Below, in pieces: positions 1 through 7,977 of a stretch of DNA of 16,867 nt. Position numbers and translations under genes: made by a program. Source of the stretch: an uncultured Altererythrobacter sp. (GTDB lineage Bacteria; Pseudomonadota; Alphaproteobacteria; Sphingomonadales; Sphingomonadaceae); assembly GCA_937950385.1 (NCBI GenBank), contig CALFEA010000054.1, forward strand, positions 1-16,867, written 5' to 3'. The first letter of the stretch is position 1. Every line of letters starts with the position of its first letter. The notes below the pieces were generated by a model. It worked only from the letters and a program-made list of their open reading frames with translations. It was not told where the DNA came from and did no database searches.

Positions 1-1089
1 CGGAATGGTGCCATCCTTTACCTGCGCGGTTAGGCTGGCATGCAGCGCTTTCCAATCATCGGGCACCATGTAAATATCGAGACCTGCGAGCAGAGCCTGC
101 GGGCAATCTGAAACTGTGCAACCTTTGACCTGACCATGGCCATTCCAATCGCCGACCACTAATCCATCAAAGCCCAATTCGCCGCGCAAAACGCCCGTCA
201 GCAGCGCTTCATTGCCGTGCATTTTGCGGCCATTGATTGAGTTGAAGCTGGCCATGATTGTCTCAACGCCTGCATCAATTGCCGCAGGGTATGGCACAGC
301 GTGGATGGATTTTAGTTCATCAATATCGCCGTCCACATCGCCCTGATCGACGCCGCGCGTTGTGCCGCCATCGCCAAAGAAATGCTTGGCGGTGGCGATA
401 ACATGACCCTCGCCCAGAAACGCGTCACTGCCTTTTGCGCCTTGCAAACCTTCGACCAAAGCTGCGCCCATTTTGGCGACGATGGCTGGGTCTTCGGAAT
501 AGCTTTCATACGTGCGGCCCCAGCGATCATCGCGGGCCACAGCAACGGTGGGTGAGAAATTCCAGTCGATGCCAGTCACTTCGATTTCAGTGGCGGTTGC
601 CGCACCAATCCGCCGGATTAGATCCGGATCGCCGGTCGCGCCAAGACCTATGTTGTGCGGAAAGATTGTCGCGCCAATGACATTGGTGTGGCCATGCACA
701 GCATCCGTGCCCCAAATCGTCGGGATCACTGGCTCACCATCTGGCAAAGGCGCGGTGGAGGCATCCCACATTTCATCCGCCAGCTTGAGCCACTGTGACG
801 CGGGCGCAAATTCATCGCCGTAAGGCCCGCCATTACCGCCATTGAGATAGCTGCCAAAGCGGTAACGGCGCATATCTTCAGCGGTGAAGGAATTGATTTG
901 CGGCTGGAGCAATTGCGCGACTTTGCGCTCAAGGCTCATACGCGCGACCAGAGCTTCAATTTGCTCTGCTTCACTCAAAACGACCGATGCGTCTGCGCTT
1001 ACACTTTGAACCGAGCGTTCAGGCTGGGGCACTGCGGCGCAGCCCGCCAGCAATCCTGCAATCAATAGCCCCGATAATCCCCGCCGCAT
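1..1089 (-). CDS. Glycoside hydrolase family 3 beta-glucosidase lipoprotein (3' end outside window)
   Basis: Likely exo-acting beta-glucosidase that releases glucose from beta-glucan oligosaccharides in the periplasm or at a membrane. The visible 363 residues cover a lipoprotein signal (lipobox LAGC, Cys17) and the GH3 TIM-barrel domain. Family landmarks are GTDAVHGH (127-134), the RWGRTYESYSEDP block (189-201), KHFFGDGGT (235-243), and VVGDWNG with Asp314 as the expected nucleophile. The C-terminal domain lies off the left edge, so completeness cannot be judged. The ATG at 1089 is chosen because AAGAGG lies 7 nt upstream and the lipoprotein signal starts there. It follows the MFS gene by 69 nt, and that gap holds a putative operator and promoter, so it may have its own regulated transcript. 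Family assignment is firm; the exact linkage (beta-1,3 or beta-1,4) is inferred from the GH16 neighbour. Confidence 0.93.
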   Translation of the reverse strand, partial: MRRGLSGLLIAGLLAGCAAVPQPERSVQSVSADASVVLSEAEQIEALVARMSLERKVAQLLQPQINSFTAEDMRRYRFGSYLNGGNGGPYGDEFAPASQWLKLADEMWDASTAPLPDGEPVIPTIWGTDAVHGHTNVIGATIFPHNIGLGATGDPDLIRRIGAATATEIEVTGIDWNFSPTVAVARDDRWGRTYESYSEDPAIVAKMGAALVEGLQGAKGSDAFLGEGHVIATAKHFFGDGGTTRGVDQGDVDGDIDELKSIHAVPYPAAIDAGVETIMASFNSINGRKMHGNEALLTGVLRGELGFDGLVVGDWNGHGQVKGCTVSDCPQALLAGLDIYMVPDDWKALHASLTAQVKDGTIP

Positions 1090-1106
1090 AGCGTAACCTC
1101 TTATTA

Positions 1107-1120
1107 TGTGAACGTTCTCA
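1107..1120. promoter_or_regulatory. Putative LacI-family operator upstream of GH3
   Basis: TGTGAACGTTCTCA is a 14-bp palindrome with one mismatched pair and a central CG, as is usual for LacI/GalR-family operators. It matches the two sites upstream of the TonB-dependent receptor (shared core GTTCACA or its complement). It lies about 24 bp before the GH3 start, where bound repressor would block transcription. The regulator is inferred to be the LacI protein at 2362-3414. Confidence 0.6.
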
Positions 1121-1126
1121 AAACGG

Positions 1127-1154
1127 AAACTACAGTGGGTGAGGGGGAAATCAA
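1127..1154 (-). promoter_or_regulatory. Possible GH3 promoter
   Basis: On the minus strand, TTGATT (1149-1154) and TAGTTT (1127-1132) are 16 bp apart, with the putative operator just downstream at 1107-1120. The same TAGTTT hexamer is the best -10 candidate at the receptor promoter. Matches to the sigma-70 consensus are only partial, so this is tentative. Confidence 0.3.
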
Positions 1155-1158
1155 GCGC

Positions 1159-2358
1159 CTATTTACCAAGGTTGATGGAAAACAGCAGAATTGCTGCAAA
1201 TATCGCTAGAATGCTGAGCAAAATGAACAATCCTGAAAAGCCAAAAAACGGAACCAAAGCCAAGGTTAGCCACGGCATAATCAGCGATGGGACAGTGTTG
1301 GTGAGGTTGAAAATACCCAAATCGCGCGCCCGCGTTTGGGGCCGCGGCAAAACGCGCAAAGTCTGGGCCGAATGCAGCGACAAGAAGATCGCGCCTGCAA
1401 TTCCAAATATAACATAGCCGGTAACCGCCACAATATTCGCCGTGCCAAGGGCCATGACTCCCAATCCAAACGCGCAGATTAATGCCGTCACCCACAGCGG
1501 CGCAATCGGCCTATCCTTGCGGTCAGCCCACCAACCAAAACCAAGCGCCAGCGGGATCGCTGCAATCACAGCCAGACTGTAAAGGCTTGCGGTTTGGTTT
1601 TCTGTGAAACTGGGATCGAGCGATAAAAGCCAAAAGAGCAAATAGGCGAACAATGCCGCCTCTGCGATTTGGATCAGCAATCGCGCAAACCACATGCGCA
1701 CCGCCGCTTGGTTTGGCGCATCGCGGTCATGGGCTGCGTTTGCTCGCTGATCCAAATTTGATGTGAGGGCAGGCATTGGGCGCGGCTTGCCGAAAAAGAC
1801 CACGGGCAACACGCAAAGCGCGACCATCGCAGCCACAATGATAAGACGCATATTGCCCTCGGCCAAACCGGGCCAAGTGACCAAAGCGCCAGACAATCCG
1901 CCCACCGCCGGGGCAAAGGCCAACAAGCCGCCCAGCGTCCCTTTTTGCCGATCTGGAACGCAGTCGCCCGCCCATGCGGCCAGCGGGCTCAGCATCATAT
2001 TGAGGCACAATTGCCAAATCGCAATCTGGATAAGCAAGGGGATGAGCGCCTGTGTCGGCGCAGCAGAAATTAGGAGCAGACATGACAGCACGAGCCCAGC
2101 GACTATCCACCCGCGCCGGTTGCGGGTGAGATCGCTCAGCCAACCAAAACCAATATTGCCAATGCTGGCCGCGATCGCTCCGACAAATGCAATATATGCC
2201 AGCCATCCAACCGCATCATCACCAGCCAATTGCGTGACTTGCGCAGGCAAGAGTATCGTTAGGAAAGGCACATAGCTGATCGCTCCACCTGCCGAGGCGA
2301 GTGCGTAAAGCAGCAGAAAACGCGTGCTTTGCCGATCAGACGATTGGCTCAGCGGCAC
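1159..2358 (-). CDS. MFS transporter, probable sugar/oligosaccharide uptake
   Basis: Polytopic inner-membrane protein of 399 residues with about 12 predicted helices in two halves, separated by a polar loop at roughly 190-228 (rich in D, R, N and A). The Major Facilitator motif A is recognisable as GWLSDLTRNRRG (72-83) between helices 2 and 3. The start is GTG, 3 nt after the lacI stop codon (TAG-CCT-GTG). It has no obvious Shine-Dalgarno of its own, which suggests translational coupling. Being the last gene of the GH16-lacI-MFS run, it is inferred to carry glucose or short glucans into the cytoplasm. The substrate cannot be read from the sequence. Confidence 0.88.
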   Translation of the reverse strand: MPLSQSSDRQSTRFLLLYALASAGGAISYVPFLTILLPAQVTQLAGDDAVGWLAYIAFVGAIAASIGNIGFGWLSDLTRNRRGWIVAGLVLSCLLLISAAPTQALIPLLIQIAIWQLCLNMMLSPLAAWAGDCVPDRQKGTLGGLLAFAPAVGGLSGALVTWPGLAEGNMRLIIVAAMVALCVLPVVFFGKPRPMPALTSNLDQRANAAHDRDAPNQAAVRMWFARLLIQIAEAALFAYLLFWLLSLDPSFTENQTASLYSLAVIAAIPLALGFGWWADRKDRPIAPLWVTALICAFGLGVMALGTANIVAVTGYVIFGIAGAIFLSLHSAQTLRVLPRPQTRARDLGIFNLTNTVPSLIMPWLTLALVPFFGFSGLFILLSILAIFAAILLFSINLGK

Positions 2359-2361
2359 AGG

Positions 2362-3414
2362 CTAGCGGGCTGGCGGCGCAACGGATGATCTTTCAATCAA
2401 TTTTGCGCGCACGACCACTTTTCCTGCAGGCGGTTCTTCGCCCTTTTGCGCAGCGATGAGCAGTTCTGCTGCAATGGAGGCCGTTTCGGCTACGGGCTGA
2501 TCAATCGCGGTAAGCGGCGGCTGCGTGAACCGAACGCTGGGGGAATTGTCAAAGCTGATGAGGGAAAGATCGCGCGGAACCTCTAGGCCAAATTCCTTGG
2601 CAGCTGATAATACGCCATGCGTCATTTGGTCATTGCTGGCGATGATAGCCGTGGGCCGGTCACTGATAGACAAGAATTTGGCACCCGCATCCTTGCCAGA
2701 ATCTAAGCTAAAATCGCCAGCATATAGCAGCTGCTGAGTGCTTAACCCATGCGCCTGCATTGCGGCTTTCCAGCCATCAACGCGCCATTGGCTAAGCGCA
2801 TATTCATCCGGCCCCGCGACAAAACCAATGCGCTTGTGTCCAATGGCGATCAAGTGCTCTGTCGCAAGACGCGCGGAGCCTTCATCATCCATCGATACCG
2901 GAATGCCGGAACCATTACCCAACGATCCGATCCGGACATAGGGTACAGATTTGCGCGCCAGTAGCCCCGTGATCAGCGGATTGTCCGAGTGCGGAGGCGT
3001 CAAAATTACACCATCAGGCTGCAATGACGCCAAGGCTGCGGACAATTCGCGCTCAACGTGATCGGAATGGGTATCGACCAGCTCAACGATCATGCGGTAG
3101 CCATGCTCTGCACATTTCAGCATTCCGCCCAGCAACATTTGGTCGACCCAATCATTGCCTTCGCGCGCGCGCCAATCGGCAATTGTCCGCTCGCGGTCAT
3201 TGAGCGCAAGGATCAGATATGAGCGCGACCCGCTCATCCGCTGAGCTGCGATAGAGGGCACATAACCCAACTTGTCGATTGAGGCCTGCACCCGTTCCTG
3301 CATCGCGGGGCGGACATTGGGCTCTTTATTGATGACGCGGCTCACGGTTTGCAGAGACACCTCTGCATCGGCAGCCACATGTTTAATTGTTACTGATTGG
3401 CGGCGTCTCGCCAT
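2362..3414 (-). CDS. LacI/GalR-family transcriptional regulator
   Basis: Protein of 350 residues of usual LacI-family length. An N-terminal helix-turn-helix (about residues 8-30, IKHVAADAEVSLQTVSRVIN) is followed by the YVPSIAAQRM hinge-helix region (51-60) and a periplasmic-binding-protein-like sensor domain. Family features include RIGFVAGPD and the AIIASNDQMTHGVL block. Met60 sits where LacI inserts a leucine into the central CG of the operator. The ATG at 3414 is preceded by AAAGGGGA. The gene lies 3 nt after GH16 and 3 nt before MFS, so the repressor would be co-expressed with the catabolic genes and could form a negative feedback loop. Probable targets are the TGTGAACGTTCACA-like sites at 1107, 7940 and 7965. 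The inducer is unknown, possibly glucose or a laminari-oligosaccharide. Confidence 0.93.
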   Translation of the reverse strand: MARRRQSVTIKHVAADAEVSLQTVSRVINKEPNVRPAMQERVQASIDKLGYVPSIAAQRMSGSRSYLILALNDRERTIADWRAREGNDWVDQMLLGGMLKCAEHGYRMIVELVDTHSDHVERELSAALASLQPDGVILTPPHSDNPLITGLLARKSVPYVRIGSLGNGSGIPVSMDDEGSARLATEHLIAIGHKRIGFVAGPDEYALSQWRVDGWKAAMQAHGLSTQQLLYAGDFSLDSGKDAGAKFLSISDRPTAIIASNDQMTHGVLSAAKEFGLEVPRDLSLISFDNSPSVRFTQPPLTAIDQPVAETASIAAELLIAAQKGEEPPAGKVVVRAKLIERSSVAPPAR

Positions 3415-3417
3415 GGC

Positions 3418-4443
3418 TCAATCGTCCCCTTTGCAGCTTGCGGTGTTATTGCTTTGTGGCTGGCATTGCCAGACCCTAACCCAATCAATTTCCATGGTTT
3501 TGGGAAAATTCGCCGGATCAACGCCGCCGCCATTGCGTTTTTCTGGCAATCCGCCGCCAATGGCTAAGTTGAGGATCAAGTGGAAAGGCTTGTCGAAGGG
3601 CGCTTCTTCGGCATCCGAATTACCGCTCCACCAGCTTGCCTGCTCTTTCCGAGCGAACACTTTTCCATTGAGCGTCCATTCGATCACGCCGGGCGCCCAA
3701 ATGATCCCGAAATCGTGAAAGCCGTCTAGGACCTGCGGCGCATACATCTCGCTGCTATCGAGCGAATTACTGGGCCATTCAGAACCAAAATGCAGCGTGC
3801 CAAGGATCGTGCTTTCCTTGCCATCAGGACAATCTGCGCAGGCCACGCCAAGATTGACCGCCTCCATAATATCAATCTCGCCCGATGCCGCCCATGTTCC
3901 GTAAGAATTATCTTCCGGTAGCATCCAAATCGCTGGCCATGTGCCTTGCCCTTGCGGAAGCTTTGCGCGCACTTCGATCCGGCCATATTGCCACGAGGCA
4001 AGGCCGCGCGTCACAAGTCGGGCAGAGGTGTAAGGCTTGGTAGCTGCCGCATCAGGGTCCGGCGCATCGGCGCGCATATGCGGCGGTAGAGCCGGCCCAG
4101 TGTGCTCGCCTTTCAACGCAGCAATTACCAATTTGCCGTCGCGGATCAAGGCATTGGCTGGATCATCGCGGTAGCATTGACGCTCTTCATTGCCGCCGCC
4201 CCAGCAATCCACATCAAACGCCCATTTTGCGCGGTCGATGGCCGGGGCATCAAACTCGTCTGACCAGACCATGTTCCAGCCCGCCTCTGACGCGGGCTCA
4301 CGCACTTCTCCGGCGACCGGCAGAGCGACGCGTTCAATCTCTTCGCTCTTTTGTACTTTGCCGGATTGAGCTTCGCCAGCGCACCCGGCAAGCGGCAAGC
4401 CCAGCACCAAAGCTGGCGCAATGATGGTGTTCCAATTGCTCAT
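3418..4443 (-). CDS. GH16 endo-beta-glucanase lipoprotein (laminarinase-like)
   Basis: Predicted surface or periplasmic lipoprotein of 341 residues. The signal has the lipobox LAGC with Cys21, and a linker leads to a GH16 jelly-roll domain. The catalytic motif is ASGEIDIMEAVN, where Glu189, Asp191 and Glu194 fit the E-x-D-x-x-E signature; the form with an extra residue is typical of laminarinases. WSDEFDAPAID near the domain start and TMEIDWVRVWQ near the end are also typical GH16 segments. It probably cleaves internal beta-1,3-glucan bonds. The second ATG (4443) is preferred over 4449 because GAGGG lies 7 nt upstream of it. It begins 79 nt after the receptor stop, beyond a terminator-like hairpin, and has no operator of its own, so expression may depend on read-through. 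Confidence 0.93.
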   Translation of the reverse strand: MSNWNTIIAPALVLGLPLAGCAGEAQSGKVQKSEEIERVALPVAGEVREPASEAGWNMVWSDEFDAPAIDRAKWAFDVDCWGGGNEERQCYRDDPANALIRDGKLVIAALKGEHTGPALPPHMRADAPDPDAAATKPYTSARLVTRGLASWQYGRIEVRAKLPQGQGTWPAIWMLPEDNSYGTWAASGEIDIMEAVNLGVACADCPDGKESTILGTLHFGSEWPSNSLDSSEMYAPQVLDGFHDFGIIWAPGVIEWTLNGKVFARKEQASWWSGNSDAEEAPFDKPFHLILNLAIGGGLPEKRNGGGVDPANFPKTMEIDWVRVWQCQPQSNNTASCKGDD

Positions 4444-4450
4444 TTGCATT

Positions 4451-4455
4451 CCCTC
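4451..4455 (-). promoter_or_regulatory. Shine-Dalgarno deciding the GH16 start
   Basis: GAGGG on the minus strand is 7 nt before the ATG at 4443 but only 1 nt before the ATG at 4449. This supports 4443 as the real start. Confidence 0.65.
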
Positions 4456-4464
4456 ACTGCTAAC

Positions 4465-4497
4465 AAAAAGGGGCCCTTGCGCGAAACAAAGGCCCCT
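4465..4497 (-). terminator. Intrinsic terminator/attenuator after the TonB-dependent receptor
   Basis: A perfect 7-bp stem (AGGGGCC at 4469-4475 with GGCCCCT at 4491-4497, 15-nt loop) is followed on the minus strand by a run of five T (complement of 4465-4469). It lies 25 nt after the receptor stop and ends about 20 nt before the GH16 start. With no clear promoter after it, it probably acts as a partial terminator that sets receptor expression above that of the downstream genes. Confidence 0.75.
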
Positions 4498-4522
4498 GTT
4501 TGAAATTCAACTCTTCGCGGGC

Positions 4523-7500
4523 TTAAAAGTCGAAGCGCGCCAAGAATGTGAAGCGGCGATCATTGCGGAAAGCTGAGCGCGGCACGCGCAGCCCGTCGAA
4601 GTTCACGACCTGCGAGGTGCGGGTCACTTCATCCAGCAAGTTCACCCCTTGGATGCCAAGCTTGATATTGTCCGTCACCGCATAGAAGATCGACGCATCG
4701 AGCTGTCCGGTGCTTTCCTGCCAGATTGGCGAAAATGGGAAAATATCATCGCGCGGCGTGATCAAGAAGGCAGAGCGCCAATTGTATGCCGCCCGCAAAG
4801 CCAATGGGCCTTTTTCATAGAACACTGTGCCGTTCACCGTATGCTTCGATAGGCCAGCGAGTGGTTGGAAGCCAACGAATGAGCCGCCGCCCAGTTCATT
4901 CACACCGGTTGCAACCGATGCCTGTCCAACTGCGGACAAATTCGGGTTGGAGAAATCATTCCCATCCACATAGGTGTAGGTAAACTGCGAACCCAATCCG
5001 CTAAGCAGACCCGGCAAGAAGTCATAAGTTTGCTGATGGGTAATCTCAAAGCCTTTGAGATTGCCGCCCTGATCATTGATCGGACCCTTAACCTGCACAT
5101 CGGTCGAAACGCCGCTGCCGCTGGTGTAATTGACCGTGTCAAAACCAGTGTTCACGATGCCGGAAATGTCCTTGAGGAACAGTGAGACCGTCAGCGAGCC
5201 TACATCGTCAAAGTACCATTCTGCCGACAGATCATAATTCCATGAGGTAACAGGGCGCAAATTGCGATTACCCGTTTCCAGCGCGAACAATGGTCCGGTT
5301 TCTAGCGTGCCTGCATCCTCCAGGGCATTGGTGTTGTCGCCAATGCCGCCGCCTGCACGGAACAGTTGGAGATCAGGCCGCGAAAGGCCTTTCGATACTG
5401 CCGCACGGAACAATAGCCCGCCGCCGACATCCATTTTGGCGTTGAAGCTGGGGAGCCAATTGTCGAATGTAATCGTGCGATCATCATTGATAACTTCGCC
5501 GGTGTGAACCGCCGCAAAATCAGCGAGGCGTGCAGCCGACAGGCTACAATAGCCGCGATCAATTCCCGGTAGTGCAGGGCCAGCACAGGCAGCTTGCAAT
5601 TCAGACACTTGAACAATGCCATCGCCATTTGCAAAGCCATTGGCTGGATCGTCAAATCGGCTCGCATCAGGGAAGCCGATCCGGCCGCCGCTGGATACTT
5701 CGGTTTCGACATAGCGAAGACCAAAATTACCTGTGAGGTTCATGCCATTGGCAAAATCTGTGCCGAAATCAACGCGGGCATAGGCGGCCTTCGTGACTTC
5801 GGAAACGGTTGAAACTTCACCGGGGCAATAAACGCCTTCGATGTCGCATGGGATAATCTCGCCAGTCACTGGATCAGGGCGCGAACGGCCATTTACGCCG
5901 TAGTTAAAGCGCTCTGGCGACTGACCAAATTCCTGAATTTCCGCAAATTGCTCATCAGTGGTGCCTGCCAAATATTCGCCGAGGAAATCATCCCCGCCGA
6001 AGAAATAGGCAGAGCCATTTTCAATCGGCGTGGGCGAATTGCCGCGCTGGAAACCATTGTTGAACGGATCGCGATATTGCGAGAAGTTTGGAAACTCATC
6101 GGTGAACGCACCGCCTGCAATCGCAAAATCTTGACCCGGCAAGCCAGTGAACCAACGGCCCGGTTGGAAACCGCCCGTTGCAGCACAGCCTGGGCCTTCG
6201 TTCCAAGGCGCACAGCCTGCACGGCCAGCCCAAGGCGCGGACAAATTGCCCCAAGTGCTAAAGTTGGTGTTGCGGGTTGTCCGGTCACGGTCAGCCCACC
6301 GCGCACCAAAACGTGCAGCTTTGAAGAAGCCATCGTCGCTAATGTCATATTCAACGTCGAAGCGGGCGCTATCCAGCTCGCCCTCATTCTTCTCACGGCT
6401 ATCAAGACCGAACCAGTAATAGGTTGCCTCGCCGGAGGAGAAATAATCAGCTGGCGATCCCGGGGGTGCCAAGAATTGCACATTTGGTGTTTTGCCCGTC
6501 AGGTCCAAATCAACATTGGCAAATGTGCTGAGCGCGCCAAATACCGAATCCCGCTCTAGGTTGGAACCAATGTGCTGGAATTCGAAATTGAAACGCAGCC
6601 GGTCGGTCGCATCAAACTTGATATCCATGGAGAAATCTTCAGTGACCGATTTCGTGCCGCGCAAGAAGCGCAGCGAGTCAATCGGAATGCCGCCATTGCC
6701 GAAAGGCGTGGCGTAAGCATCGCCGGGCCGCTGCGTCAGGACGCCGCTTTCGAACACGCCATTGTCATCAAACTGCCAAGTGCTGCCAGCAGCTGGAACT
6801 GGGAACAGTCCTTCATCATCGACGCGCGCAATCAGCGCAAACTCTTCGGTATCAAAGCTGGTTTCCGAACGCAGCCATTCCAGCGTAGCCAAAAAGCGGC
6901 CATCGGCGCTTTCATATTGGCCAGTGATTGAAAACGCTTCGCGCTGACGATCAAGATCGGTCGTGCGAACGCCCGCACCCTTTGGCACAACCAAAGCATT
7001 GTCAGGCGGGAAGTTGGCTGCATCAAAGTTTGGATCGCCGACAAATCCGCCTGAACCAACTGAAACAGCGCGCAAGCAGCCGCCGTCAAATGTGTTGGCG
7101 CGGTAGCATGGGTCGGCAACTTGCGATGCGTCAGTGCGGCTTTTCAGCTTGGAATTGGCATAGCCAAATTGCAGGCCCAGTGTGCCAGCTTCGGTGTTCC
7201 AAGTGTTGGAGATAAGGCCAGAAAATTCAGGCGACCACTCTTCGCGAAGATCACCATAATTGGCGCCGATTGTGCCAGCAATTTTGAGCCCCGTGGTATC
7301 CAGCGGTTTGCGTGTCACCAAGTTAACCGTGCCCGCAATCGCGCCCTCGACCATATCAGAGGTGACGTTCTTGAACACTTCAACGCGGCCAAGCAGTTCT
7401 GGCGAAATGTCGTTAAAGCTAAGCACGCGGCCGCCAGTGGCGGAGAAAATCTCGCGGCCATTAAGTTCGGAGCGCACATAAGGAAGCCCGCGAATAATAA

Positions 7501-7876
7501 CGCCTGTGCCCTCAACCGAGAAACGGTCAGGGTCAGTTGTCTTTTCAAACCGGCCAATGTTTACGCCAGGAACACGTTGCAGCGCCTCTGCAACCGAACG
7601 ATCAGGCAATGCGCCAATGTCTTCAGCGGTAATTGCATCAACGAATGTATCGGCATCGCGCTTGATATTCTGCGCATTGATCAAGGAAGCGCGGAAGCCG
7701 GTGACAACAATCGCATTTTCGTCTTCGGCAACAACCTCTTGCGCACCTTCGTCAGCGGCGTCTTGCGCGTGGGCAGTGCCGCTCATGGCGATTGACATGG
7801 CAATAGATGAGGCAGTTCCAAGCGCGATATGGCGCAGAGTTGGCATGCCTGATGTGTTCAGGGTTTCGCTGGACAA
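4523..7876 (-). CDS. TonB-dependent outer-membrane receptor (Xanthomonas/Caulobacter class)
   Basis: Large outer-membrane transporter of about 1,117 residues for TonB-energised uptake, probably of glucan oligosaccharides. It has a signal peptide ending AHAQ, a plug domain beginning about AIVVTGFRASL (IGALPDRSVAEALQRVPGVNI, IIRGL, VEVFKNV, GTVNLVTRKPLD), then a long beta-barrel ending in ARFDF with the C-terminal Phe expected of outer-membrane proteins. No SusD-like partner is present, as expected outside Bacteroidota. The TTG at 7876 is chosen because GGGAGAG lies about 5 nt upstream. The ATG at 7846 (MPTLRHIALG) also yields a signal peptide but lacks a clear ribosome site. The reading frame is open up to a GTG at 7975, but that codon lies in the operator. 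Two putative LacI operators precede the gene and a hairpin terminator follows it. Confidence 0.93.
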   Translation of the reverse strand: MSSETLNTSGMPTLRHIALGTASSIAMSIAMSGTAHAQDAADEGAQEVVAEDENAIVVTGFRASLINAQNIKRDADTFVDAITAEDIGALPDRSVAEALQRVPGVNIGRFEKTTDPDRFSVEGTGVIIRGLPYVRSELNGREIFSATGGRVLSFNDISPELLGRVEVFKNVTSDMVEGAIAGTVNLVTRKPLDTTGLKIAGTIGANYGDLREEWSPEFSGLISNTWNTEAGTLGLQFGYANSKLKSRTDASQVADPCYRANTFDGGCLRAVSVGSGGFVGDPNFDAANFPPDNALVVPKGAGVRTTDLDRQREAFSITGQYESADGRFLATLEWLRSETSFDTEEFALIARVDDEGLFPVPAAGSTWQFDDNGVFESGVLTQRPGDAYATPFGNGGIPIDSLRFLRGTKSVTEDFSMDIKFDATDRLRFNFEFQHIGSNLERDSVFGALSTFANVDLDLTGKTPNVQFLAPPGSPADYFSSGEATYYWFGLDSREKNEGELDSARFDVEYDISDDGFFKAARFGARWADRDRTTRNTNFSTWGNLSAPWAGRAGCAPWNEGPGCAATGGFQPGRWFTGLPGQDFAIAGGAFTDEFPNFSQYRDPFNNGFQRGNSPTPIENGSAYFFGGDDFLGEYLAGTTDEQFAEIQEFGQSPERFNYGVNGRSRPDPVTGEIIPCDIEGVYCPGEVSTVSEVTKAAYARVDFGTDFANGMNLTGNFGLRYVETEVSSGGRIGFPDASRFDDPANGFANGDGIVQVSELQAACAGPALPGIDRGYCSLSAARLADFAAVHTGEVINDDRTITFDNWLPSFNAKMDVGGGLLFRAAVSKGLSRPDLQLFRAGGGIGDNTNALEDAGTLETGPLFALETGNRNLRPVTSWNYDLSAEWYFDDVGSLTVSLFLKDISGIVNTGFDTVNYTSGSGVSTDVQVKGPINDQGGNLKGFEITHQQTYDFLPGLLSGLGSQFTYTYVDGNDFSNPNLSAVGQASVATGVNELGGGSFVGFQPLAGLSKHTVNGTVFYEKGPLALRAAYNWRSAFLITPRDDIFPFSPIWQESTGQLDASIFYAVTDNIKLGIQGVNLLDEVTRTSQVVNFDGLRVPRSAFRNDRRFTFLARFDF

Positions 7877-7880
7877 AATT

Positions 7881-7888
7881 CTCTCCCT
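7881..7888 (-). promoter_or_regulatory. Shine-Dalgarno deciding the receptor start
   Basis: AGGGAGAG on the minus strand precedes TTG at 7874-7876 with suitable spacing, while the next in-frame ATG (7846) has no comparable sequence. This favours a TTG start that adds ten residues to the signal peptide. Confidence 0.5.
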
Positions 7889-7926
7889 TGGCGTTCTACG
7901 ATACACTTCTGTGCATTTCTGGCCTA

Positions 7927-7955
7927 AAACTATGCAAAATTGTGAGCGTTCACAA
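7927..7955 (-). promoter_or_regulatory. Possible receptor promoter overlapping an operator
   Basis: TTGTGA (7950-7955) and TAGTTT (7927-7932), 17 bp apart on the minus strand, are the best -35/-10 pair. The -35 lies inside operator A, which would explain repression. TAGTTT also occurs before GH3. Consensus matches are partial (4 of 6 and 3 of 6), so this is a tentative call. Confidence 0.35.
7940..7955. promoter_or_regulatory. Putative LacI-family operator A upstream of the receptor
   Basis: TTGTGAGCGTTCACAA is a 16-bp palindrome with a single mismatched pair and a central CG. It closely matches the GH3 site and operator B. It overlaps the -35 candidate of the receptor promoter. Confidence 0.68.
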
Positions 7956-7962
7956 GAGTAAA

Positions 7963-7977
7963 AATGAACGTTCACAA
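7963..7977. promoter_or_regulatory. Putative LacI-family operator B between receptor and halogenase
   Basis: The core TGAACGTTCA (7965-7974) is a perfect 10-bp palindrome, and its right arm extends as TTCACAA, identical to operator A. The centres of A and B are 22 bp apart, about two helical turns, so two dimers or a tetramer could bind one face of the DNA. It may also serve the divergent halogenase gene, though it is about 190 bp from that start. Confidence 0.62.

Noticed and set aside
5948..7795. Plus-strand open frames of about 200 codons opposite the receptor gene (5948-6559 and 7121-7795)
   Set aside because: They are antisense shadows of the receptor; they show no family features and no ribosome site.
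7877..7975. N-terminal extension of the receptor to GTG 7975
   Set aside because: The extension covers the promoter and both operators and would place a non-signal segment ahead of the signal peptide.
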